Below are positions 19,062 through 28,029 of a stretch of 64,000 bases of DNA, one piece after another. Both the position numbers and the translations under genes were made by a program. Within the stretch, counting starts at the first letter, position 1. Each line of letters opens with the position of its first letter. Source of the stretch: Thermoanaerobacterium aotearoense. GTDB lineage: Bacteria; Bacillota; Thermoanaerobacteria; Thermoanaerobacterales; Thermoanaerobacteraceae. The notes below the pieces were generated by a model, which saw only the letters and a list, made by a program, of their open reading frames with translations, did no database searches and was not told the DNA's origin. The stretch covers positions 1,909,501 to 1,973,500 of the forward strand of contig NZ_CP047602.1 in the NCBI RefSeq assembly GCF_009905255.1, written 5' to 3'.

Positions 19062-19814
19062 TTACATTTCAATTTTGTTCATTCTAATTATAGAAATGAT
19101 ATAAAATACTATGCTTAACATTAAAGTAGATATTAGCGGTTTTATAATATCTGATGTATTAAATGTACTTGCTAATGCAATAAGCTTATTTGGTATATAT
19201 ACGGATAATTTTTCAATATTCATTAGTGCTGAAGCCGCAAAATTTATAATCAACAATGCGACAGCTGCAACGATTGATTTCTTAAAAAGACTGCTCAAAA
19301 ATGTAAGCAATATTACTGTATAGATATAAAAAAGTGATATCAATGTTGCAGAAAACATGATTTTACTAAAAGGTATTGTATTATCTTTAAATAAGGTATC
19401 TGCATAATAATAGTTAATGGAAAATCCCAAAAATATGAATATTATCAATACAATTGAATAATGCAATATTTTTGATGCGACCATTGCAGCAGGATTCAAG
19501 CCCTTTGAATATGGAAAAAGTAATTTATGCGATGATATCTCATCACTTAATATCCCCATCAATGTCAATATTACGATTAGAAAAGATATTTGGCTTAAAT
19601 CCTTTATATAGTTTTGAATAGCAGTACTAAAGTTTATTTTTATTAATGCACTGATATCACCTGGAATCTTATTCTTAAGCATCAATGGTAACATCTTTAA
19701 CATGATAGGGTCGAGCATCGCAAAAAGTATTATACCAATGGCAAGAATAAGGTATTTATATTGTCTTATTGACTCAATTATTTCCTTCTTAAAATATGCA
19801 TTAAATGTTGGCAT
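19062..19814 (-). CDS. yxlG: ABC-2 type permease (YxlG-like)
   Basis: 250-aa membrane protein with about six hydrophobic segments and no signal peptide. It is the permease partner of the ATPase encoded upstream; the two genes overlap by 14 bases. Its place as last gene after an ECF sigma factor, a small regulator-like protein and an ATPase matches Bacillus subtilis sigY-yxlCDEFG, where yxlG is the permease. The substrate is unknown; a toxic peptide exporter is a common guess. A TGTTTG/CAAACA hairpin at 19039-19053 just beyond the stop may terminate the operon. Confidence 0.82.
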   Translation of the reverse strand: MPTFNAYFKKEIIESIRQYKYLILAIGIILFAMLDPIMLKMLPLMLKNKIPGDISALIKINFSTAIQNYIKDLSQISFLIVILTLMGILSDEISSHKLLFPYSKGLNPAAMVASKILHYSIVLIIFIFLGFSINYYYADTLFKDNTIPFSKIMFSATLISLFYIYTVILLTFLSSLFKKSIVAAVALLIINFAASALMNIEKLSVYIPNKLIALASTFNTSDIIKPLISTLMLSIVFYIISIIRMNKIEM

Positions 19815-20721
19815 TTTGCTTCACCATCCTTATAAATATATCTTCTAAACTTGCTTCACGGATTTTATATGAGATTACAGGATTATCAAGTTTTGCGATT
19901 TCTCTTATCAGTTTTGTCTTTGCTTCATAAATGTCATTTACATATATACTTACAGTATTTTTATTTATTCTTATGCTATCAATCCACTTTATATCAGCAA
20001 ATCTATTACTTAAATCACCACATGGATTTTCAAATTCAATGTCATAAATAGGCTGGATATATTTCTTTTTAAGCTCATTCAGATTTTGAGATATGATGAT
20101 TTCACCTTTATCCAGTATACTTATATAATCACAAACTCTTTCAACATCATTTAAAATATGTGTTGATAAAAACACTGTTTTCCCTCGCTTTTTCAATTCA
20201 GCTATTATTTCCAATACTTCAATTCTGCCTTCTGGGTCAAGTGCAGATGTTGGTTCATCGAGAAATATTATCTCTGGATCATTCAACAATGCTGCAGCTA
20301 TACCAAGTCTCTGCTTCATACCCCTCGAATATTCCCCAATTTTCTTTTTTTTTGCATATTTTAGATTTACACTTTCAAGAATGGTCTCAATACGTTTATC
20401 TTTGCTTTTCATATTGCTTAATTCACCTATGAAGTTTAAGTATTCTTCTGAGTTCATATAGTTATAAAACTCGGGATTTTCAGGCAGATAACCGATTTTT
20501 TTTAATAGTTTTCTTTTATTTTCACTAAATTTTAGACCATCAATATATATTTCGCCACTATCATATCTGGTAAAACCTGTAAGAATATTCATTGTTGTTG
20601 TCTTACCAGCACCATTTTTCCCTAAAAAACCATAAATTGAGCCTCTATCGATTTTGAAAGATATTTGTTTCAAAACTGTGTTATTTCCATAGCTTTTAGT
20701 TAAATTATTTACTTCAATCAT
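19801..20721 (-). CDS. yxlF: ABC transporter ATPase (YxlF-like)
   Basis: 306-aa ABC ATPase with Walker A GKNGAGKTT, signature YSRGMKQRLGIAAAL, Walker B IIFLDEPTSALD and the switch STHIL. A C-terminal extension of about 85 residues is typical of ABC-2 exporters. AGAGG precedes the ATG. It energises the overlapping permease. Synteny with the sigY operon supports the YxlF name. Confidence 0.92.
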   Translation of the reverse strand: MIEVNNLTKSYGNNTVLKQISFKIDRGSIYGFLGKNGAGKTTTMNILTGFTRYDSGEIYIDGLKFSENKRKLLKKIGYLPENPEFYNYMNSEEYLNFIGELSNMKSKDKRIETILESVNLKYAKKKKIGEYSRGMKQRLGIAAALLNDPEIIFLDEPTSALDPEGRIEVLEIIAELKKRGKTVFLSTHILNDVERVCDYISILDKGEIIISQNLNELKKKYIQPIYDIEFENPCGDLSNRFADIKWIDSIRINKNTVSIYVNDIYEAKTKLIREIAKLDNPVISYKIREASLEDIFIRMVKQNANI

Positions 20722-20844
20722 ATAAAAAACATTCCTCTCTAATCAATTTATAACTTCTACATTCATTGTGATCAAATATTCTTCACCTATTTGCATTGGG
20801 AATCAGAATAATATGATGGATAGATAGATCGATTGACAAATTGT

Positions 20845-21051
20845 CTACTCTTTTTCCCTTCCGATGATGAGAAACATAAGTGGTCCTAAAATTTCTCCAA
20901 GCACTATAATTATAAGCCAGGCCCATTTCGGCAAAAATCTGACTTTATCCTTTGTAAGACGATATATTGAGAAAATCATAAGACCTAATTGAATAATTAT
21001 TAATGGAGCAAAAAGTCTTATTATTTCAGATGTACTTAAATTATCATACAT
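20845..21051 (-). CDS. yxlE: PLDc_N-type two-helix membrane protein (YxlE-like)
   Basis: 68-aa protein with two hydrophobic helices (about 12-28 and 42-62) and a Trp-rich junction (FLPKWAWLIIIVLGEILGP), the PLDc_N motif found in B. subtilis YxlD/YxlE. There these proteins restrain SigY activity. It lies three bases downstream of the zinc-ribbon gene in the same operon. The antisigma role is inferred from synteny. Confidence 0.8.
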   Translation of the reverse strand: MYDNLSTSEIIRLFAPLIIIQLGLMIFSIYRLTKDKVRFLPKWAWLIIIVLGEILGPLMFLIIGREKE

Positions 21052-21054
21052 AAT

Positions 21055-21390
21055 TTATTCCTCCCTCAATTTTTTTGAGCAATTAGGGCAATATACCCAT
21101 TCATCTTTAATCTCCCTGCCACAATGCGGACATAATGAAGTCTTTAACATATTGCCGCAGTATGGACAATACTTGTAACTTTTTTTTATCAACGCACCGC
21201 ATTTCGAACATTTGGAAACTTCATAGCGGGTCACCAAAATATAGATTATTAACGATGATGGCACATTTAAAAGTCCAAACAACCCCCAAAGCCAATAATA
21301 TTTTTCGCCTCTTTTTTTTGCATCTATAAATATCCATGTCGCCTGTAATACAAGTAATATAATCAATAGAACAAATAATAGATACTTCAT
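21055..21390 (-). CDS. Membrane-anchored double zinc-ribbon protein in the sigY-type operon
   Basis: 111-aa protein with two N-terminal hydrophobic segments (1-18 and about 32-52). Two zinc ribbons follow: CSKCG with CPYCG, then CPHCG with CPNCS. It occupies the position where B. subtilis has yxlD. The membrane part (WIFIDAKKRGEKYYWLWGLFG) resembles PLDc_N-like proteins, so it may be a PLDc_N relative fused to zinc ribbons. It is closely packed with its neighbours, so it belongs to the operon and could be a sensor controlling the ECF sigma factor. Confidence 0.8.
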   Translation of the reverse strand: MKYLLFVLLIILLVLQATWIFIDAKKRGEKYYWLWGLFGLLNVPSSLIIYILVTRYEVSKCSKCGALIKKSYKYCPYCGNMLKTSLCPHCGREIKDEWVYCPNCSKKLREE

Positions 21391-21398
21391 TTTAGCCT

Positions 21399-21770
21399 CT
21401 ACTCCTCTCTAAATTTTAATAACGGCACAACAGTTAACGGCAAAGATAAATAAATTATAATTTGACAAATGATTATTAACTTAAAATCTTTAAATGCAAC
21501 TAAAATCAAAAATGCTATAAACGTAATTGAAACAAGCATGAAGATTGCAAGCTCTTTTCTATTTCTTTTTTTATTACGTATTTCATTAGCTTTTTGGATA
21601 AATTCAAATGCATTAATTTTTACGTTAGGTTCATTAAAAATATCAAACATATCTGAAATTTTGTTGAGTTTATTAAATGCATCATTATCTATGTTTTTAT
21701 TATCTGACTCATTATAAAAAGAATCTATAAGCTTAGGGTCTATATCATTATGATATTTCTTCATATCCAT
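21399..21770 (-). CDS. yxlC: YxlC-like putative anti-sigma factor
   Basis: 123-aa protein with an acidic cytoplasmic N-half (about 1-70) and two C-terminal membrane helices (about 72-115). It overlaps the sigma-factor gene and matches the place, size and layout of YxlC, the negative regulator of SigY in B. subtilis. Sequence identity was not tested; the call rests on architecture and order. Cytoplasmic residues FNKLNKISDMFDIF could contact the sigma factor. Confidence 0.72.
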   Translation of the reverse strand: MDMKKYHNDIDPKLIDSFYNESDNKNIDNDAFNKLNKISDMFDIFNEPNVKINAFEFIQKANEIRNKKRNRKELAIFMLVSITFIAFLILVAFKDFKLIIICQIIIYLSLPLTVVPLLKFREE

Positions 21771-22291
21771 TTCCTTCTTTCCATCTCATTCATAATATAC
21801 TTAATGCAGTAGTGCAACCTTGAACGCACCGTTCCAACTGGACAATTCATTATTTTAGAAATTTCTTCGTATTTATATCCATAATAGTGTTTCAATATAA
21901 ATACCGCCCTTTTTTCATATGGAAGGTTTAACAATATTTTCATAACTTCCTTATAATGGACCTTGTTTATAATGTCATCTTCTACATTACTTTCAGAAAA
22001 TATATCTATATCATCTATACATTCAGCTATTTTGTTTTTTCTTAAAAAATCTTTGTAAATATTGATGGCAATCCTTATTAACCAAGAAGAAAATTTAAAA
22101 TCCGGTGTAAACTTATTAATATTTAATACAGCTTTCAACATAGCCTCCTGTGCTATGTCCTGGGCAAGTGACATATTCCCCGTCATTTTAATGCAATATC
22201 CAAGAACAATATTATAATTTTCAGTTATAAGCAGATTTAATGCATATTTATCGCCGTTTTTTGCATCATTTATAAGTTTGCTCTCATCCAT
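21761..22291 (-). CDS. sigY: ECF RNA polymerase sigma factor (SigY-like)
   Basis: 176-aa ECF sigma factor. Region 2 is seen in QDIAQEAMLKAVLNINKF and SSWLIRIAINIYKDFLRK. Region 4 is seen in LPYEKRAVFILKHYYGYKYEE followed by ISKIMNCPVGTVRSRL, the helix-turn-helix that reads the -35 box. GAGGTGG seven bases before the ATG at 22291 selects this start over 22309. It is the first gene of a six-gene operon and is preceded by an ECF-type promoter, so it likely autoregulates. Confidence 0.92.
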   Translation of the reverse strand: MDESKLINDAKNGDKYALNLLITENYNIVLGYCIKMTGNMSLAQDIAQEAMLKAVLNINKFTPDFKFSSWLIRIAINIYKDFLRKNKIAECIDDIDIFSESNVEDDIINKVHYKEVMKILLNLPYEKRAVFILKHYYGYKYEEISKIMNCPVGTVRSRLHYCIKYIMNEMERRKWI

Positions 22292-22315
22292 CACATGCCC
22301 ACCTCTCATAAATAT

Positions 22316-22340
22316 AACGCATAAATTTTAAAAAAGTTCA
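22316..22340 (-). promoter_or_regulatory. ECF-type autoregulatory promoter
   Basis: Minus-strand TGAAC (22336-22340) and CGTT (22316-22319) are 16 bases apart, matching the AAC/CGT pattern and spacing of ECF promoters including SigY. It lies 24 bases before the sigma-factor start. Confidence 0.65.
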
Positions 22341-22409
22341 CATTTATTTTAACAGATTTATCAGAAAAATAGATTTAGGTATAATATTGCATGAAGGAGT
22401 TGATTCAAT

Positions 22410-23036
22410 ATGGGAAGCTCAACGAATAGAACTGAAATTATTAAAAGAAGATATGAAAGAATTGCAAAATATTATGATCTGATGGAAAGCCTTATGGAGT
22501 CTTCAGGTGGTAAAAGGTGGAGAAATATGCTTTGGTCCGAGGTTTCAGGAAACACTATACTTGAAGCAGGTATTGGCACTGGCAGTAATATTTTATATTA
22601 TCCTGAAGGTAAAAATATTTATGGTATTGATTTTTCACCTAAAATGGTAGAAATAGCAAAAGATAAAGCCAAAAGATATGGCAAAGATGTCGATATTAGA
22701 GTAATGGATATAGAAAGCCTTGAGTTTAATGATAATACATTTGATGCTGTCGTAACAAGCTGTGTGTTTTGTTCTGTGCCGGATCCTATAAAAGGATTAA
22801 AAGAACTTAAAAGAGTATTAAAAAATGATGGGAAGCTTTTTATGCTTGAGCACGTAAGAAGCAAAAAACTAATCTTAGGTACACTAATGGATATACTCAA
22901 TCCTCTTACAGTAAACACATGGGGTGCAAACATAAATAGAGATACTGTAAAAAATTTGAAGATTTCAGGATTTAAAATACTCAAAGAAGAAAACCTGGCT
23001 CTTGACATAATGAAACTTATAATTGCAGGCAAATAA
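22410..23036 (+). CDS. SAM-dependent methyltransferase, class I
   Basis: 208-aa methyltransferase. Motif I is LEAGIGTGSNILYYP, motif II is GIDFSPKMVEIAK, then VMDIESLEF and VVTSCVFCSVPDP. The fold and the C-terminal layout resemble phospholipid N-methyltransferases and UbiE-type enzymes, but the substrate cannot be told. AAGGAG nine bases before the ATG supports the start. It is divergent from the sigma-factor operon with TATAAT near 22380. Confidence 0.85.
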   Translation: MGSSTNRTEIIKRRYERIAKYYDLMESLMESSGGKRWRNMLWSEVSGNTILEAGIGTGSNILYYPEGKNIYGIDFSPKMVEIAKDKAKRYGKDVDIRVMDIESLEFNDNTFDAVVTSCVFCSVPDPIKGLKELKRVLKNDGKLFMLEHVRSKKLILGTLMDILNPLTVNTWGANINRDTVKNLKISGFKILKEENLALDIMKLIIAGK

Positions 23037-23149
23037 AAAAGTCGATATGTGAAATAAAAAAGTTCTATAAAAAGTTTCTCAATCTTCATAAGATCTTTAT
23101 AATTGCATTGTATAATAAAATCACAATAAAAAACAAGGAGGAATCTTAA

Positions 23150-23440
23150 ATGAGAAAGAAAGTTATAGCTATATTCGCAGGCGTGCTAATAATAGGTGCT
23201 ATAGCATTTACGCAAATAACTGCATTAAGAGCAAAAGCCGATACAATTAATAACGGCTATGGGTTTAACATGATGGGTTCAAATTTCAACTATAGTGCCA
23301 TGTACAACTACATGAAAGGACTGACAGCAAAAGATGTGCAAAATATGATGGGTGGAAATATAGATGAAAAAGATGCGCAAAATATGTTAAATGCATGCAC
23401 AAATGCGCTAAAGAACGAAATCAATGAACAGCAAAAGTAA
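23150..23440 (+). CDS. Small secreted protein of unknown function
   Basis: 96-aa protein with a signal peptide (MRKKVIAIFAGVLIIGAIAF, cleavage likely after ALRAKA near residue 30). It continues in a short Met/Asn/Gly-rich region (GYGFNMMGSNFNYSAMYNYM) and a helical tail with an imperfect repeat, AKDVQNMMGGNID and EKDAQNMLNACT. AAGGAGG precedes the ATG and a terminator follows, so it is a real monocistronic gene. The Met-rich segment hints at metal binding. I do not recognise the family. Confidence 0.75.
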   Translation: MRKKVIAIFAGVLIIGAIAFTQITALRAKADTINNGYGFNMMGSNFNYSAMYNYMKGLTAKDVQNMMGGNIDEKDAQNMLNACTNALKNEINEQQK

Positions 23441-23444
23441 TTTA

Positions 23445-23466
23445 GGAGCCAAATGGCTCCTTTTTT
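23445..23466 (+). terminator. Intrinsic terminator
   Basis: GGAGCC (23445-23450), AAAT loop, GGCTCC (23455-23460), then six T residues, directly after the small secreted protein gene. Confidence 0.9.
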
Positions 23467-23489
23467 ACACAGTTAATTCATATTTAAAA

Positions 23490-24761
23490 TCATATCTGAA
23501 ACAATGTAAGAATTCCTAAAGAACATACAAGTACGTATATTATCGCAAGCACGATTTTTTCCCAATTTTTTAATTTATATTTTTCAGGTAATGCCTTCCA
23601 TCCCAGTGCTATCAAAAAACCAAGGACAATTGGCAAAAGCAACGAATTCATTATTTCAACCGAAATTGTCAATGTTACAAGGGGTACTCCTGATAAAACG
23701 ATAATGGCGGAAACAATAATGCCTGCAGCATATAATCCATAAAATATTGGAGCTTCTTTCCACGATGAATTAAGGCTTCGCTTAAAATCCATAACTTCAC
23801 CTAACGACCATGAAGTTGCCAATGAAACAACGACAGCTGCTATCAAGGAAGCACCGATAATACCTGCTGAAAATAAGATTTTGCCACCAACCTGACCTAC
23901 AAATGGTATAAGTGAATCAGCAATCTGCTGAATATTCGTAAGTGAAACATTTGGATTTATCCGTCCAATAGTAGCAGCCGTTAATACAAGTACAACCGCC
24001 ATGATTACCTGAGTCACAACTGAGCCGGCAGCAGTGTCAATTCGGCTAAACCTTATGGATTTTTCTGTTAATTTTTTGTCTATCACAGCGCCTTGTTGGT
24101 AAAATATCATCCAAGGCATTATTACCGCTCCAACATTTGCTGCTATAAGAAGCCTATAAGATTCATCGTAGAAAGGCTTCTGTCCGATAATCCCATTTAT
24201 TATTGACGAAGTATCGGGATGTGCAAGTACAACCGCTGGTATAAAGCTTAGTTCAAATAGTCCAATAAATATAGCTATGCGTTCAACAATAGTATAACGT
24301 CCAAAGCCTGTTATTAATATTAAGGAGATTGATGCAAGTGATATGCTTATCCACTTCGGTATGCCAAACAATAAGCCAACGCTGGCAATGCCGGAAAATT
24401 CTGTGACTAAAGCACCTATAGCAGAAACCACAAGTGTTAAAACTGAGAACCATGCCCAACCTGCACCAAACTTTTCTTTGATCAATTCACCATGCCCTTT
24501 ACCAGTTGTTATTCCAATACGCGTTGTAAGCTCCTGCACAAAATACAAAATCGGGATAAGTAAAAATTGCAGCCACAACAAACTATAACCCCATCTTGCA
24601 CCAGATTGCGCCGATGTTATAATAGATCCTGCATCAGTATCTGCTAACATGACAGTAAGCCCAGGACCTATTGTTGCAAGTAGTAATAAAATAGCAGATT
24701 TTTTCTTTTTTGATCCTTCAAATTCATGAGATAGTGTAAGTTCGTTTTCGTTTAAAGACAT
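23490..24761 (-). CDS. NRAMP-family metal transporter with atypical ion-site motifs
   Basis: 423-aa multi-spanning protein of the NRAMP/MntH fold, about 11 membrane segments. The first-helix motif, normally DPGN, reads ADTDAGSI here. The sixth-helix motif, normally MPHN, reads IMPWMIFYQQGAVID, so the His is replaced by Trp. The scaffold (GPGLTVMLAD, TTGKGHGELI, LTRIGITTGKG) is otherwise well kept. Substrate may therefore differ from Mn/Fe; NRAMP-related magnesium transporters are one documented divergent branch. It starts at the ATG at 24761 and stands alone. Confidence 0.85.
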   Translation of the reverse strand: MSLNENELTLSHEFEGSKKKKSAILLLLATIGPGLTVMLADTDAGSIITSAQSGARWGYSLLWLQFLLIPILYFVQELTTRIGITTGKGHGELIKEKFGAGWAWFSVLTLVVSAIGALVTEFSGIASVGLLFGIPKWISISLASISLILITGFGRYTIVERIAIFIGLFELSFIPAVVLAHPDTSSIINGIIGQKPFYDESYRLLIAANVGAVIMPWMIFYQQGAVIDKKLTEKSIRFSRIDTAAGSVVTQVIMAVVLVLTAATIGRINPNVSLTNIQQIADSLIPFVGQVGGKILFSAGIIGASLIAAVVVSLATSWSLGEVMDFKRSLNSSWKEAPIFYGLYAAGIIVSAIIVLSGVPLVTLTISVEIMNSLLLPIVLGFLIALGWKALPEKYKLKNWEKIVLAIIYVLVCSLGILTLFQI

Positions 24762-24894
24762 TTAAGCACCCCTTATACATAAGTTTTTTATGAATTCAAT
24801 AAAGCAATAAGAAATGTAAACTTATTTTTACAATTCTTTGATTTTGAAATTCATTATCAATTAGATTATACAATATATTTCCCTATATTGCAAT

Positions 24895-24927
24895 AATAAA
24901 TAGAACCCTTTTAGAGTTCTATTTATT
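24895..24927 (-). terminator. Hairpin terminator after the PspA-partner gene
   Basis: AATAAATAGAAC (24895-24906) and GTTCTATTTATT (24916-24927) form a 12-bp stem overlapping the stop codon of the coiled-coil gene. Flanks are AT-rich on both sides, so it may act in both directions. Confidence 0.7.
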
Positions 24928-25573
24928 TATTCATATCCTTTATATCAAATTTTAAGTCATTTAGCATGTCTCTTTGCTTTAATGATTTTAATTCAAGGAT
25001 TTTAAGGTTTAACTCATTTTTAAGTTCATCTATGTCAGAAATATCTTTTTCAAGATCTTGTTTTCTCTTTTCAAGAGTCGATATTCTACTCTCAATTTCT
25101 ATTTTTTCTTTAATATAATCTTTTGTTGAAGCCTCGTCTACAGAAATCATCGTTTCTGCAGCTTTCTCTAATCTTTCAGATCTTCTTTTCAAATTCTCAA
25201 TCTCTGATAATAAATCATTTTTTATCTTCTCTGATTCTTCTTTGGCCTTATCAATTCGATTCAACTTATCATAATATTTGTTTAATTCTGGATCTATATC
25301 TTTGTATTCACGGCTTAATTTCTTTTGGCTATTAATCTCAATTCTCATTAAATCGTCCATCGTTAGATTGCCAATAGCAGCTTCTTTCCTCAATCTTTGG
25401 TAGTATTCAGTATCTATTTTACCCTCTGCGTACAATCTATCTATTACAGCTATCATTTCATCGTATTTGTCGTATTCGTAATGTCTTTCATGGTAGAATC
25501 CTCTATTTCCACAGCATCCAAAATCATCAATTAAGTCAAAGAACCTATAAAAACCTCTTCCGCCGCATCCCAC
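24923..25573 (-). CDS. Coiled-coil protein co-transcribed with PspA
   Basis: 216-aa protein. The first 35 residues are Gly/Phe/Cys-rich (GCGGRGFYRFFDL, then GCCGNRGFYHE). A short helical segment resembling a SHOCT domain follows (MIAVIDRLYAEGKIDTEYYQ), and then a long coiled coil from about 95 to 205. It starts with GTG at 25573, with AAGGAG nine bases upstream inside the end of pspA. The tight coupling to pspA suggests a PspA-binding or membrane-stress role. I do not recognise an exact family. Confidence 0.75.
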   Translation of the reverse strand: MGCGGRGFYRFFDLIDDFGCCGNRGFYHERHYEYDKYDEMIAVIDRLYAEGKIDTEYYQRLRKEAAIGNLTMDDLMRIEINSQKKLSREYKDIDPELNKYYDKLNRIDKAKEESEKIKNDLLSEIENLKRRSERLEKAAETMISVDEASTKDYIKEKIEIESRISTLEKRKQDLEKDISDIDELKNELNLKILELKSLKQRDMLNDLKFDIKDMNK

Positions 25574-25579
25574 TATAGC

Positions 25580-26299
25580 TCACTCCTTAATTGCTTGATT
25601 CTTTGCAGCTACTCTCTTTTTAAGTTCTTCAAATTCTTCTTCAGCTCTTTTTTGCTTTTCAATTTCTTTTAATTCTTTTTCTACATTATCTTCATCATCT
25701 AATATGTTATCAAGCATGCCTGCATCAACCATATAATCAATGGCTTGTGATTTTGCATATTTTTCTTTAATTTTTTCTTCTGCATTTCTTATTCTTTCAC
25801 CTAAATCACTTGTATCATTTGCAATACCTGTCAGCGTTTCTTTTATCATTACCTGTGCATCCGATACTTTTTTCATAGTGATAAGTTCTTCTTTTTTGCT
25901 CTGTAATTTTATTAAATTGTCTTCCATTTGTTCCTTACTTTTTTCTATATTCTTAAGCTGCTCCTCTATGCTTTTTATCTGTGATTCAAGGTTTGTCTTT
26001 TTTTCTATTAAATCATTTTTATTTTGTATTGACGCTTTTGCTAAATCCTCTCTACCGCTTTCTAAAGCTAATTCAGCATTTTTGCCGTATTCTGATATTT
26101 TAATATTGATGCCGCTTAATTCATTTTCTAATTTTTTCTTTAATGTTGCCACATCTATCATAGATTTTTTTATTTTAGATAAATTTTCTCTCATCTCTAC
26201 TAATGAGTAATTTAAAGTGTCTTCAGGATCCTCCATCTTTTCTACTATGTCATTTGCTTTAGCTCTAAAAATATTAGATATGCGTTTTACTAAACTCAT
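25580..26299 (-). CDS. pspA: PspA/IM30-family membrane stress protein
   Basis: 239-aa, almost entirely alpha-helical/coiled-coil protein. The amphipathic N-terminus MSLVKRISNIFRAKANDIVE and the following EDPEDTLNYSLVEMRENL are diagnostic of PspA/IM30/Vipp1, which polymerise on damaged membranes (ESCRT-III superfamily). A good ribosome binding site (AGGAGAG) precedes the ATG. It is followed by a coiled-coil partner gene in the same transcript. No PspF or PspBC homologues lie nearby. Confidence 0.93.
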   Translation of the reverse strand: MSLVKRISNIFRAKANDIVEKMEDPEDTLNYSLVEMRENLSKIKKSMIDVATLKKKLENELSGINIKISEYGKNAELALESGREDLAKASIQNKNDLIEKKTNLESQIKSIEEQLKNIEKSKEQMEDNLIKLQSKKEELITMKKVSDAQVMIKETLTGIANDTSDLGERIRNAEEKIKEKYAKSQAIDYMVDAGMLDNILDDEDNVEKELKEIEKQKRAEEEFEELKKRVAAKNQAIKE

Positions 26300-26374
26300 A
26301 ATTAATCTCTCCTTTACAATTTTATATTTTAATATTACCTTAAAAATGTGAAGATCTTGTGAAAAATATCTATT

Positions 26375-26420
26375 TTGCTAAAAAATATCAAGAGCCCTCT
26401 TCTATTGTGAAGAAAGCTCT
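26375..26420 (-). terminator. Terminator of metY
   Basis: AGAGCCCTCTTC (26391-26402) and GAAGAAAGCTCT (26409-26420) form an imperfect stem just past the metY stop. On the minus strand it is followed by TTGATATTTTTT. Confidence 0.75.
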
Positions 26421-26427
26421 ATAATAT

Positions 26428-27720
<1,293 letters not shown>

Positions 27721-27805
27721 CTAAATCTCTCCTCTATTTTAATTTAATTTTAAAAAATTGAAATGCTCTTTCTTTACAATTCACCCCTCTTCACTTTTTT
27801 AGAAT

Positions 27806-27838
27806 ATTAAAAAGCCCTCTTCGATGTAGAAGAGGGCT
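27806..27838 (-). terminator. Riboswitch-controlled terminator of metY
   Basis: AGCCCTCTTC (27813-27822) and GAAGAGGGCT (27829-27838) form a 10-bp stem with a 6-base loop. On the minus strand TTTTTAATATTC follows. It lies between the SAM aptamer and metY. Confidence 0.88.
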
Positions 27839-27853
27839 AAATTTACGCCGCTC

Positions 27854-27956
27854 CTCTCATCTCTCAGGTTTCCCTGCAGGATTTGGCACCAAACGCATAA
27901 TATATGCCGGTTGCCGGGTTTCATCGGGCCAGTCCCTCCACCACTCTTGATAAGAG
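27854..27956 (-). promoter_or_regulatory. SAM-I riboswitch (S-box) upstream of metY
   Basis: Aptamer of about 103 bases. P1 is formed by CTCTTATC (27949-27956) and GATGAGAG (27854-27861). The conserved core is GGTGGAGGGACTGGCCC, then GATGAAACCCGGCAACC, and GGTGCCAAATCCTGC near the 3' side. Binding of SAM favours the downstream terminator. The terminator arm CCTCTTC can pair with the GATGAGAGG region, giving the antiterminator. Confidence 0.96.
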
Positions 27957-27983
27957 GTTTCATATTCTATTTTATTTTTATTT

Positions 27984-28012
27984 ATATTAACACTTTAAAT
28001 CATTAATGTCAA
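27984..28012 (-). promoter_or_regulatory. Promoter of the metY riboswitch transcript
   Basis: Minus-strand TTGACA (28007-28012) and TAATAT (27984-27989), 17 bases apart, ending about 28 bases before the aptamer. Confidence 0.75.
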
Positions 28013-28029
28013 TATGTTTTCTTGGAATT

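Noticed and set aside
19054-19104. 16-codon hydrophobic peptide on the plus strand with GGGAGG upstream
   Set aside because: The GGGAGG is the loop of a TGTTTG/CAAACA hairpin that serves as terminator of the opposite-strand permease, and the frame is antisense to its 3' end.
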